Below, piece by piece: positions 16,933 to 24,458 of a DNA stretch of 64,000 nt. Source of the DNA: Actinoplanes sp. TBRC 11911 (GTDB lineage Bacteria; Actinomycetota; Actinomycetes; Mycobacteriales; Micromonosporaceae); the NCBI RefSeq assembly GCF_012933445.1, contig NZ_JABBNC010000024.1:87685-151684 (forward strand), written 5' to 3'. Below the pieces are notes generated by a model. It worked only from the letters and a program-made list of their open reading frames with translations. It ran no database searches and was not told the DNA's origin. The position numbers and the translations under genes were made by a program. Each line of letters begins with the position of its first letter. Position 1 is the stretch's first letter.

Positions 16933-18116
16933 GCGGCGAGCGTAGTAAGGCGCGTAAATTCACGCGGCAGGTCGTACCCGTCCCAGATCGCGCCGAATGT
17001 CAGGGCCGACCCGAGCGGAACGATCCGGTCCACCCCGCGACCGCCGAGCGCTAACGCGAACTCCCGCAACTCGTCCGGCTGGAACCCGAAGTGCGCGAAC
17101 GTCTGGTCCTGCCGGTTCATCGCCGGCACCAGGTCGAGCAGCGAGCCGACCTCGGCGAACGGGAACGCGCCCGCGCCGATCCAGTACCGCGGCGCCTGCG
17201 GGACCGCGGTGAGCGACAGCGACGTGACGGTGTTGGCCGGGAAGTCGATCGCCGAGACGGCGCCGGTGGCGGCCAGCTCGTACGCGTTCACCCGTTTCTC
17301 CACCGCCATCGACGCGTCGACCGCCCAGCCGCGCTGGTCGACCACGTCCAGCAGCAGCTCGACGAACTGCTCGCGGACGTCACCGGTCTCCGAACCGACC
17401 AGGAAGACTGTGCGCGGGGACGAGCAGGCGGCCTGGTCGAACCAGTAGGAGTCGTTGCTGAACCCGACCACGGCGTCGCGCCGGGCCTTCGGGGAGGCCG
17501 CACGCCACCCGTCCGCCGAGATGGCGGCCCAGGAGGTGCGGTCGGCGAAGGTCATGTCGCGCGCGGACGGACGCAGCGGTTGCTTGCGGATCGAGTTGAT
17601 CGCGTTGTCGCCACCCCAGATCACCCGCAGGTCGCACCACTGGCTCAGCGCCGCGGTCACGGCGTCGTCCCGGCCGTACGTGATCATCCGCTGGGTCCGG
17701 GCGATCACCGGGTCGGCATCGGCGAGCACCTCGTTGAGCGCTTCCAGGATGGTGTCGGCCGCGACCGCCGAGCGCTCCGAGATGCGCACGACGTTGTGGT
17801 TGCCGGCCAGCGCGGAGAGCGCCCACGAGTACACGAAGATGGTGTCCACGTTCGCCGGCGGCACGTGGAAGACGTTGCCGCGCGGGAAGACCAGCGCGTC
17901 CGGGTGCTGCATGCGGGCGATCGCGCGGTGCAGCTCGGCCGGGCGCAGGAAGAAGCCGAGCGAGCCCAGCTCCGGGTGCCGCCGGGCGACGGCGGGCGCG
18001 AGCAGCTTGCGGGCCAGCTTGGTGAGGAAGTCGACGACCCGGGGGTCGCCGACGGCCAGCCGGTCGTCGGACGGCGCGGTCAGGTCGCCCTCGACGCCGA
18101 AGCGATACCGGATCAT
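16929..18116 (-). CDS. LuxC-like acyl-CoA/acyl-protein reductase
   Basis: The 395-residue protein resembles LuxC, the NADPH-dependent reductase that takes an acyl group on a cysteine and releases an aldehyde. Recognisable blocks are HVPPANVDTIFVYSWALSAL (about residues 84-103), GNHNVVRIS, VIWGGDNAINSIR and the aldehyde-dehydrogenase-like catalytic block DQAACSSPR with Cys231. Length is below that of luminous-bacterium LuxC. The ATG at 18116 overlaps the stop of the LuxE-like gene (ATGA); the longer frame upstream is antisense. No luciferase (luxAB) or luxD is in the window, so bioluminescence is not implied. In this setting it may reduce or transfer a short (hydroxy)acyl group for glycan modification. 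Confidence 0.8.
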   Translation of the reverse strand: MIRYRFGVEGDLTAPSDDRLAVGDPRVVDFLTKLARKLLAPAVARRHPELGSLGFFLRPAELHRAIARMQHPDALVFPRGNVFHVPPANVDTIFVYSWALSALAGNHNVVRISERSAVAADTILEALNEVLADADPVIARTQRMITYGRDDAVTAALSQWCDLRVIWGGDNAINSIRKQPLRPSARDMTFADRTSWAAISADGWRAASPKARRDAVVGFSNDSYWFDQAACSSPRTVFLVGSETGDVREQFVELLLDVVDQRGWAVDASMAVEKRVNAYELAATGAVSAIDFPANTVTSLSLTAVPQAPRYWIGAGAFPFAEVGSLLDLVPAMNRQDQTFAHFGFQPDELREFALALGGRGVDRIVPLGSALTFGAIWDGYDLPREFTRLTTLAA

Positions 18117-19147
18117 GCGGCCTCCTTGTACGTGTCCGAGCAGCCCCGGGCCTCGGCCCGGGGGAGCCGGCCGAGCACCGAGAAGCGCTTGCCGGGCCAG
18201 TCGCCGTCGTCGATGCCGTGCACCACGCCGAGGTCCTCGGTGAGCAGCACGTGCCCCGGGTACGAGGTGGGCAGCGTGCTCACCACCTCGATCAGGCCGG
18301 GTTTGCCGGGCGGTAGCTCTTCCCACGTCTCCGGGTCGCGGATCACCACGTCGGCGAAGTCCGGGCAGTAGAGCGAACCGCCGGACGGTCCCTCCAGGAA
18401 GATCGTGCCGATCTGCTCGACCATGCCGTAGAAGTTGTGCGTGCGGGTCAGGCCCACGCCGGCCAGCCTGGTCCGGAACTCGTCCGGCGACACGGCCTGG
18501 TCGATCAGCTTCTTCCAGCCGCCGGAGTGGATCAGGATGCCGTTGCTGAGATCGAGCCCCTGGGCCAGCGCCACCTCGTAGAGGTGCAGCCACACCATGT
18601 AGGTGAACCCGAAGATCAGGAACGGCTCGCCGCCGTGCTTGGCGAGGAACTCCCGGATCGCGTCGACGTCGACGTGCCCCTCGCCGTCCAGCGCCCACAC
18701 GTGGTCGCGGCCGAAGGTGGCCATGCCGAGCACGCCGGCGCCGCGCGCGCTGAACGAGCGGCGGTCCTTGAGCATCGCCTTGGTGTCGACCAGCAGCATC
18801 GGCAGCCGCTTGGGCCCGAGCACCGACTGCACGGTGGCGCCGAGCTGCTTGGTCTGCGTCGCGGCGGCCGCCTTGTCGAGGTAGATCTTGCTGACCTCGC
18901 CGGTGGTGCCGCTGGACGTCAGCACCTTGAAGACCTCGTCGTCCGGGATGCTCTTGAGCTCGAGGTTCTTGAACAGGCGGACCGGCAGCCAGGGCAGGCC
19001 GGCCACCGAGGTGGCCGGTTCGTAGCCGGAGGCGGCCAGGATGCGGTCGTACGGCTCGCAGTGCTCACGATGGTGCTCGACCAGCGCGGAGAGCTCCTTG
19101 AGCAGAGCCTCCTCCTTCGCCGCCTGCGGAAGGGTGAAGACACTCAC
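18113..19147 (-). CDS. LuxE-like acyl-protein synthetase
   Basis: The 344-residue protein resembles LuxE. LuxE activates a fatty acid as acyl-AMP and passes it to a cysteine and on to LuxC. The adenylate-binding block LTSSGTTGEVSK is at residues 77-88. FGFTYMVWLHLYE, ILIHSGGWKK and THNFYGMVEQIGTIF follow in the family order. A cysteine in RGCS at residue 336, next to the C-terminus, sits where LuxE carries its acyl-accepting cysteine. The GTG start overlaps the stop of the ligase gene (GTGA). Together with the LuxC-like product it forms a probable acyl-reductase or acyl-transfer pair. Substrate chain length is unknown. Confidence 0.82.
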   Translation of the reverse strand: MSVFTLPQAAKEEALLKELSALVEHHREHCEPYDRILAASGYEPATSVAGLPWLPVRLFKNLELKSIPDDEVFKVLTSSGTTGEVSKIYLDKAAAATQTKQLGATVQSVLGPKRLPMLLVDTKAMLKDRRSFSARGAGVLGMATFGRDHVWALDGEGHVDVDAIREFLAKHGGEPFLIFGFTYMVWLHLYEVALAQGLDLSNGILIHSGGWKKLIDQAVSPDEFRTRLAGVGLTRTHNFYGMVEQIGTIFLEGPSGGSLYCPDFADVVIRDPETWEELPPGKPGLIEVVSTLPTSYPGHVLLTEDLGVVHGIDDGDWPGKRFSVLGRLPRAEARGCSDTYKEAA

Positions 19148-20364
19148 AGCGACGCCTCCAGGGCGCGGTAGTCGATCTTGCCGTTGGGCAGCAGCGGCAG
19201 TGCGTCCACACTACGCACCGAAACCCCGCTGAAATGCGTGCCGAGCCATTCGGCGATCTTGGTGCGGAGGTCGCGGACCTCGTCGTCCGACGCGCCCTCG
19301 GCGAAGACGTTGAGCTTGTCGTCGCCGGCCACCGCGGCCACCGGGAAGTTCTTCTCCACGTCGTCCAGGTTGATCCGGACGCCGAAGACCTTGCCCATCC
19401 GCTTGGTGCGGCCGGTGAGGTAGAGGAAGCCCTCCTCGTCGAGCCGGCCCAGGTCGCCGGTGCGCAGCACGCCGCCCTGCTCGTCGCCCTTGGCCAGGTC
19501 GGCGGCGGTGTCCGCGTAGCCCATCATGACGTTGGGACCGCGGTAGACGACCTCGTCGTCCTCGATCGCGAAGGAGCCGCCCGGCAACGCCTGGCCGACC
19601 GAGCCGAGCTTCTCGTCGAGCCGTTCCGGGGGCAGCGTGGCCATCCGCGGCGCGGCCTCGGTCTGGCCGTACATGACGAACAGCCGGCCGCCCGCCGCTG
19701 CCATCCGCTCGGCGAACTCGGTGACCCGGTCGGTGCGCAGCCGGCCGCCGGCCTGGGTGAGGTTGCGCAGCGCCGGGTACTTCGCCGGGTCGAACCGCAG
19801 CCGGCGCAGCATCTCGTACTGGTACGGGACGAAGGCCATCGACGTGACCTCGTGCTCGGTCACCGCGGTCCAGAAGTCGCGCTGCATGATGCCGGTACGC
19901 TCCAGGACGAGCGTGGCACCGCGCAGCAGATGCGAGTTCAGCACCGACATCCCGTACGAGTAGAACAGCGGGAGCGTCGTGATCGCCACGTCATCCGGGC
20001 CGATCCGCAGGACGTCGGCGATCTGCTCGGCGTTCGCCCGCACCGCGTCCGCGGCGAGGCGGACAAGCTTCGGGTTACCGGTCGAACCGCTGGTGGTCAG
20101 CAGGACCGCGAGGTCGGGGTGCACCGACGTGGTGGTGAAACGCTCGATCAAGGCCGAGTGGTCGGCGTCCGGGTCGAGGAGCACGACGGGCCGGCCCAGC
20201 CGCAGCGCCGCCAGGTACCGCGCGATCGCGCCGACGGTGGTCTCGAAGGGCAGGAAGACGACGCCGGCGGGCAACGATGCCGCGGCCGCCTCGATCATTT
20301 CCTCGGTCAGCGTCTCGCCGGTCGCGGCGTCGATCACGCGCGCGCCCGGATGAAGCAGATTCAC
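19144..20364 (-). CDS. Acyl-AMP ligase (AMP-binding enzyme)
   Basis: The 406-residue adenylate-forming enzyme is shorter than usual (about 500) because the N-terminal subdomain is reduced. P-loop TTSGSTGNPKLVRL, YGQTEAAPRM, YRGPNVMMGYAD, RTGDLGRLDEEGFLYLTGRT and the C-terminal lysine block LPNGKIDYRALE are all present, so it should be active. It would activate a carboxylic acid and load it on CoA or, more likely here, on the ACP encoded two genes upstream. The GTG start overlaps the SDR stop (GTGA). Confidence 0.85.
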   Translation of the reverse strand: MNLLHPGARVIDAATGETLTEEMIEAAAASLPAGVVFLPFETTVGAIARYLAALRLGRPVVLLDPDADHSALIERFTTTSVHPDLAVLLTTSGSTGNPKLVRLAADAVRANAEQIADVLRIGPDDVAITTLPLFYSYGMSVLNSHLLRGATLVLERTGIMQRDFWTAVTEHEVTSMAFVPYQYEMLRRLRFDPAKYPALRNLTQAGGRLRTDRVTEFAERMAAAGGRLFVMYGQTEAAPRMATLPPERLDEKLGSVGQALPGGSFAIEDDEVVYRGPNVMMGYADTAADLAKGDEQGGVLRTGDLGRLDEEGFLYLTGRTKRMGKVFGVRINLDDVEKNFPVAAVAGDDKLNVFAEGASDDEVRDLRTKIAEWLGTHFSGVSVRSVDALPLLPNGKIDYRALEASL

Positions 20365-21098
20365 AGCGAAATGCCCCCATCGACCCCGAGCACCTGGCCG
20401 GTCACGAACCGGGCCTGCTCGGAGAGGAGAAACACGATCACGTCGGCCACCTCGTCGGCGTCGCCCAGACGGCGCAGCGGGGTCGCGGCGATGCGCTCGG
20501 CCCGGCCCTTCTCGTCGAGCGTGTCGAGCATGTCGGTGGTGTGGAAGCCGGGCGCCACCGCGTTCACCCGGATGCCCTGCGGCCCGAGCTCCTTGGCGGC
20601 CGACTTGGCCAGGGCCGTCACGGCGCCCTTGGACGCCGCGTAGATCGACTGCCCGGCCAGGCCGTAGGTCGCGGTCACCGACGACAACAGGACCACCGCC
20701 GGCGTACGCCCCCGGGCCAGCAGCCGAACCGCACCACGCAGCGTGTACGCCGCACCGGCCGCGTTCACCGCGAACAGGCGCGCGATGCTCGCGTCGTCGG
20801 TCATCCCGAGCAGCCCGGCGCTGTGTGTCCCGGCGTTGACCACCAGGGCGTCCAGCCGCTTGAAGTTCTCGAACGCGAGCCGCATCAGGTTCTTGCTGGT
20901 CTCCGGCTCGGCGATGTCGCCGGCGCCGGTCACCACGGTCACCCCGAACTTGTCGGCGAGCTCGGTGGCGACGCTCGCAACGCCGTCCGCGCTGTGGCCG
21001 TGCAGCACCAGGTCGTGACCCCGCTCGGCGAGACGCGTGGCGGTGGCCCGGCCGATCCCCCGGGAGGCGCCTGTGACCAGGGCCACCCGGTCAGCCAT
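20361..21098 (-). CDS. FabG-like 3-oxoacyl reductase (SDR)
   Basis: The 245-residue SDR has TGASRGIGRATA at residues 9-20, VVNAGTHS, and catalytic Ser140, Tyr153 and Lys157 (YAASKGAV). VTGQVLGVDGG closes the family fold. FabG-type enzymes reduce 3-oxoacyl-ACP to 3-hydroxyacyl-ACP. Next to an ACP and an acyl ligase, this suggests a dedicated supply of a 3-hydroxyacyl group, which is inference. The start overlaps the ACP stop by 8 bases. Confidence 0.85.
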   Translation of the reverse strand: MADRVALVTGASRGIGRATATRLAERGHDLVLHGHSADGVASVATELADKFGVTVVTGAGDIAEPETSKNLMRLAFENFKRLDALVVNAGTHSAGLLGMTDDASIARLFAVNAAGAAYTLRGAVRLLARGRTPAVVLLSSVTATYGLAGQSIYAASKGAVTALAKSAAKELGPQGIRVNAVAPGFHTTDMLDTLDEKGRAERIAATPLRRLGDADEVADVIVFLLSEQARFVTGQVLGVDGGISL

Positions 21099-21336
21099 CG
21101 ATGGTCACCCCGTACTTGCCGAGAATCCGCACGGCCTCGGCGAAGCTGGACATATTGATTACGTCGTCTGTGTCGATCATCACGCCGAACTCGTCCTCGA
21201 TAGCGGCGATCAAGGACATGTGAGCGAGCGAATCCCACTTCTCGTTGTCCTGGTACCGCAGGTCGTCCACGGGAGCGTCCGCCGGAAGATCCAATGCGGT
21301 GCGGAACGCATCACGCAGTCTCTGCAGTTCAGTCAC
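21091..21336 (-). CDS. Acyl carrier protein
   Basis: This is an 81-residue acidic four-helix carrier. The phosphopantetheine site is Ser36 in KWDSLAHMSLIAAIEDEFGV, and TDDVINMSSFAEAV is the usual helix III region. The GTG at 21336 has GGAG seven bases upstream and is preferred to ATG 21381, which would add an unrelated tail. It is the first gene of the six-gene coupled operon running to 14614 and diverges from pseB across a 189-bp gap. Confidence 0.9.
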   Translation of the reverse strand: MTELQRLRDAFRTALDLPADAPVDDLRYQDNEKWDSLAHMSLIAAIEDEFGVMIDTDDVINMSSFAEAVRILGKYGVTIDG

Positions 21337-21525
21337 GGGACAGCTCCAAAGGGGTGGTGGACAGAGGACTCCAAAGATCATCGAGACCTCGGACGTCGCG
21401 GCTAATGTTAGCTGAACCGCAGGTTAATGCCGGTTGCCGTTTTGTGTTGGCTCTCGAAGCGCCAGGTGAGCTTGTTATCGTCTCGGCTCGAACTGCCTTC
21501 TGCCCACCCCCCGGGAGAACATCAA
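21337..21525. promoter_or_regulatory. Divergent promoter region between the acyl operon and pseB
   Basis: This 189-bp gap must hold both promoters. A perfect dyad GCTAATGTTAGC lies at 21401-21412 near the centre and is a candidate operator. No regulator gene for it is adjacent. Confidence 0.4.
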
Positions 21526-22506
21526 GTGTCTGTACTCAGCGGATCGTCGATCCTGGTCACCGGAGCGACCGGTTCCTTCGGTAAGGCCTTCCTGAACTAC
21601 GCCCTCGACAACCTGGACCCGCAGCGGATTGTCGTCTTCTCCCGGGACGAGCTGAAGCAGTACGAAGTCCGGCAGATGTTCGGCGACGACCCCCGCCTGC
21701 GCTTCTTCCTGGGCGACATCCGCGACTCGCGGCGCCTCGAGCGGGCGATGCACCAGGTCGACTACGTGGTGCACGCGGCCGCCCTCAAGCAGGTCGACAC
21801 CGCGGAATACAACCCCTCCGAATTCGTCGCCACGAATATCAACGGGTCGCAGAACGTGATCGACGCCGCGATCAACGCGGGCGTCAAGAGGGTCGTGGCC
21901 TTGTCGACCGACAAGGCGTCGAGCCCGATCAACCTGTACGGCGCCACGAAGCTCGTCGCGGACAAGCTCTTCATCGCCGGCAACCACTACGCGGCGACCC
22001 ACCCGACCCGTCTCGCGGTGGTCCGCTACGGCAACGTGATGGGCAGCCGCGGCTCGGTCGTCCCGCTGTTCCGCAAGCTCGCCGCCGAGGGCAAGAGCCT
22101 GCCGATCACCGACAAGCGGATGACCCGCTTCTGGATCACGCTCCCGCAAGCGGTGAAGTTCGTGGTCGACTCGTTCGACGTGATGCAGGGCGGCGAGCTG
22201 TTCGTGCCGCGCATCCCCAGCATGCGCATCCTCGACCTGGTCGAGGCCGTCGCGCCGGACTCGGCGACCCACGAGGTGGGCGTGCGGCCGGGCGAGAAGC
22301 TGCACGAGGAGATGATCGCCGCCGACGACAGCCGCCGCACGCTGCGCTTCCCCGACCGCTACGTGGTGCAGCCCGTGGTGGCGAGCTGGGGCTACGAGAC
22401 GCCGACCGGTGGCGAGGAGGTCGCCGACGGGTTCAACTACCGCTCGGACAACAACGACCTGTGGCTGAGCGTGGAAGAGATGCGCGCGCTGCTCGGGGAC
22501 AACTGA
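21526..22506 (+). CDS. pseB: UDP-GlcNAc 4,6-dehydratase/5-epimerase PseB
   Basis: The 326-residue extended SDR catalyses the first step of pseudaminic acid synthesis, UDP-GlcNAc to UDP-2-acetamido-2,6-dideoxy-L-arabino-hexos-4-ulose. TGATGSFGKAF binds NADP. HAAALKQVDTAEYNP, ALSTDKASSPINLYGATK and RYGNVMGSRGSVVPLF are diagnostic of PseB/FlaA1-type inverting dehydratases. The GTG at 21526 is chosen for GGGAG eight to ten bases upstream and because it gives the normal length. The upstream extension to 21427 has no homology. The stop overlaps the pseC ATG (TGATG). Confidence 0.93.
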   Translation: MSVLSGSSILVTGATGSFGKAFLNYALDNLDPQRIVVFSRDELKQYEVRQMFGDDPRLRFFLGDIRDSRRLERAMHQVDYVVHAAALKQVDTAEYNPSEFVATNINGSQNVIDAAINAGVKRVVALSTDKASSPINLYGATKLVADKLFIAGNHYAATHPTRLAVVRYGNVMGSRGSVVPLFRKLAAEGKSLPITDKRMTRFWITLPQAVKFVVDSFDVMQGGELFVPRIPSMRILDLVEAVAPDSATHEVGVRPGEKLHEEMIAADDSRRTLRFPDRYVVQPVVASWGYETPTGGEEVADGFNYRSDNNDLWLSVEEMRALLGDN

Positions 22507-23630
22507 TGCTGCCCTACGGACGGCAGTCCATCGACAACTCGGACGTCGAGGCGGTCGTCGCCGCCCTGCACAGCGACTGGCTCACCACCGGTCCCCGGGT
22601 CGCCCAGTTCGAGGCGGACATCGAGGCGGTCGCGGGCGCTCCGGCGGTCACCGTGACCAACGGCTCGACGGCGCTGCACACCGCGTACGCGGCGGCCGGG
22701 GTCAAGGCCGGCGACGAGGTGGTCACCACCCCGATGACCTTCGTGGCCACCGCCTCGACGGCCACCATGCTGGGCGCCACCGTGGTTTTCGCCGACATCG
22801 AGGACGAAACGGCCAACCTGGACCCGGCCGCGGTCGAGGCGGTCGCCGGTCCGCGGACGAAGGCGATCGCGGCCGTCGACTACGCCGGGCACCCGGCCGA
22901 GTACGACGCGCTCCGCAAGATCTCCGAGCGGGTCGGCGCGGTGCTCCTGGGCGACGCCGCGCACGCGATCGGCTCGACGTACCACGGCCGGCCCGTCGGC
23001 ACGCTCGCCGACCTCACCACCTTCTCGTTCTTCCCGACGAAGAACCTGACCACGGCCGAGGGCGGTGCGGTCGCGTCGATGCGGCCGGAGCTGCTCGAGC
23101 GGGCGCGTACGTTCCGCGGGGTCGGCATGGTGCGCGACCCGGGCCGGATGCGGCACCAGGACGAGGGCGGCTGGTTCTACGAGGTGCCCGAGTTCGGCCA
23201 GAACTACCGCCTGCCCGACCTGCTCTGCGCGCTCGGCAGCTCGCAGCTGCTGCGGCTGCCCGAGTTCAAGGCGCGCCGCCAGGCCCTGACCGCGCGGTAC
23301 GACGAGCTGCTGGCCGACGTGCCGGGGCTGCGGCTGCCGATCCAGCGCGAGGGCGTGGACCCGATGCGCCACCTCTACCCGATCCGGGTGCTCGACGGGC
23401 GGCGGCGCGAGGTGTACGACCGGCTACGCGCGGCCGGCATCGGCGTGCAGGTCAATTACATCCCGGTGTACTGGCACCCGGCGTACGAGGACCTCGGATA
23501 CCGTCGCGGTATGTGTCCGGTCGCGGAGGCGTTCTACGCTGAAGAGCTGTCATTGCCGCTCTTCGCCGACCTCTCCCACGCCGACCAGGATCGTGTCGTG
23601 GAGGAGCTGCGCAAAATCCTCGGGAGCTAG
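22506..23630 (+). CDS. pseC: PseC aminotransferase
   Basis: The 374-residue DegT/DnrJ/EryC1-family PLP enzyme performs C4 transamination of the PseB product. The start LPYGRQSIDNSDVEAV is typical. VTVTNGSTALHTAY binds the cofactor phosphate, VDYAGHPAEYD holds the conserved aspartate, and the PLP lysine is Lys179 in FFPTKNLTTAEGG. VNYIPVYWHP near the C-terminus is also conserved in PseC. It is coupled to pseB and followed after three bases by the LQHGW-family gene. Confidence 0.92.
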   Translation: MLPYGRQSIDNSDVEAVVAALHSDWLTTGPRVAQFEADIEAVAGAPAVTVTNGSTALHTAYAAAGVKAGDEVVTTPMTFVATASTATMLGATVVFADIEDETANLDPAAVEAVAGPRTKAIAAVDYAGHPAEYDALRKISERVGAVLLGDAAHAIGSTYHGRPVGTLADLTTFSFFPTKNLTTAEGGAVASMRPELLERARTFRGVGMVRDPGRMRHQDEGGWFYEVPEFGQNYRLPDLLCALGSSQLLRLPEFKARRQALTARYDELLADVPGLRLPIQREGVDPMRHLYPIRVLDGRRREVYDRLRAAGIGVQVNYIPVYWHPAYEDLGYRRGMCPVAEAFYAEELSLPLFADLSHADQDRVVEELRKILGS

Positions 23631-23633
23631 CGG

Positions 23634-24458
23634 GTGCACCACGCCAACCACTTCTACGGCCACGCCCACATCATGGCCGAGTATTGCGGACTCGACCCGG
23701 CCGATCCGCCGCGGATCGACGGGTACCTGCAACACGGCTGGAACGTGGTGGACGGTCTCGGCATCGGTACGCCGTACGTCCCGGGCCGTCCGATCTTCGT
23801 GTGGTCCGAGCAGACCCGGCGCCGCGCCTGGTCGATGGGCCGCCGGCAGGCGACCGTCATCGGGGCGCCCTTCCTCTACCTGTTGCGGTTCGCCGAGCCG
23901 GAGCCCGCGAAGGCGGTGCGCGAGGGCACCATCTGGTATCCGTTCCACGGCTGGGAGGGCCAGCAGGTCCAGGGCGACCACCAGCGGCTGATCGACGAGA
24001 TCCGGGAGACCGAGCCGGGCCCGCTGACCATCTGCCTGTACTGGAACGAGTTCCGCAACGACCGGGTCCGGGCGTGGTACGAGCAGGCCGGACGCGTCAT
24101 CTCGCACGGCTACCGTGGGTATCAGTGGCGCGACACAGACGCCAAGTTTCTCCACAAACAGCTCGCTGAGCTGCGCAAACACAAGCGGGTGGCGTCCAAT
24201 CGGCTGAGCAGCGCCATCTTCCACGGCGTTGCGGCGGGGTGTGAGCCCGCGGTCTACGGTGACCCGATGTATTTGGACAAGGAGCACGTTCCGACGGCCG
24301 AGCGCATCCGGCGGAACTGGCCGGAGCTGCATGGCAAACACCTCGACCAGCAGGCCGCGTACGCTTCGGCGATGTCCGAGCTGGGCGCCGACTACGTAGC
24401 GTCGCCCGCCGAGGCCCGGGTCATGCTCGGCTGGGCCGCGCCGGGAGGCTCCGCGTGA
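23634..24458 (+). CDS. LQHGW-family glycan protein, copy 2 (putative glycosyltransferase)
   Basis: The 274-residue paralogue of the 4277-5137 product starts at GTG. It has HHANHFYGHAHIMAEY, GYLQHGWNVVDG, FVWSEQTRRRAWSMG, GAPFLYLL, YPFHGWEGQQVQGDHQRLID, CLYWNEFRN, ISHGYRGYQWRD, HKRVASNRLSSAIFHG and AAGCEPAVYGDPM. No signal or membrane segment is present. It sits inside the pse operon and overlaps the next gene by GTGA, so the two products probably work together. A transferase for pseudaminic acid is a reasonable hypothesis because the locus otherwise lacks an obvious one, but I recognise no characterised relative. Confidence 0.65.
   Translation: MHHANHFYGHAHIMAEYCGLDPADPPRIDGYLQHGWNVVDGLGIGTPYVPGRPIFVWSEQTRRRAWSMGRRQATVIGAPFLYLLRFAEPEPAKAVREGTIWYPFHGWEGQQVQGDHQRLIDEIRETEPGPLTICLYWNEFRNDRVRAWYEQAGRVISHGYRGYQWRDTDAKFLHKQLAELRKHKRVASNRLSSAIFHGVAAGCEPAVYGDPMYLDKEHVPTAERIRRNWPELHGKHLDQQAAYASAMSELGADYVASPAEARVMLGWAAPGGSA

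Noticed and set aside
15304..17448. 714-residue + strand open frame
   Set aside because: It is antisense to the GT-C-like membrane protein and the LuxC-like gene, with the same composition artefact and no motifs.
16929..19147. Bioluminescence (lux) operon
   Set aside because: Only LuxC- and LuxE-like proteins are present. There is no luxA, luxB or luxD, and the operon includes an ACP, SDR and acyl ligase, so a glycan or lipid acylation role fits better.
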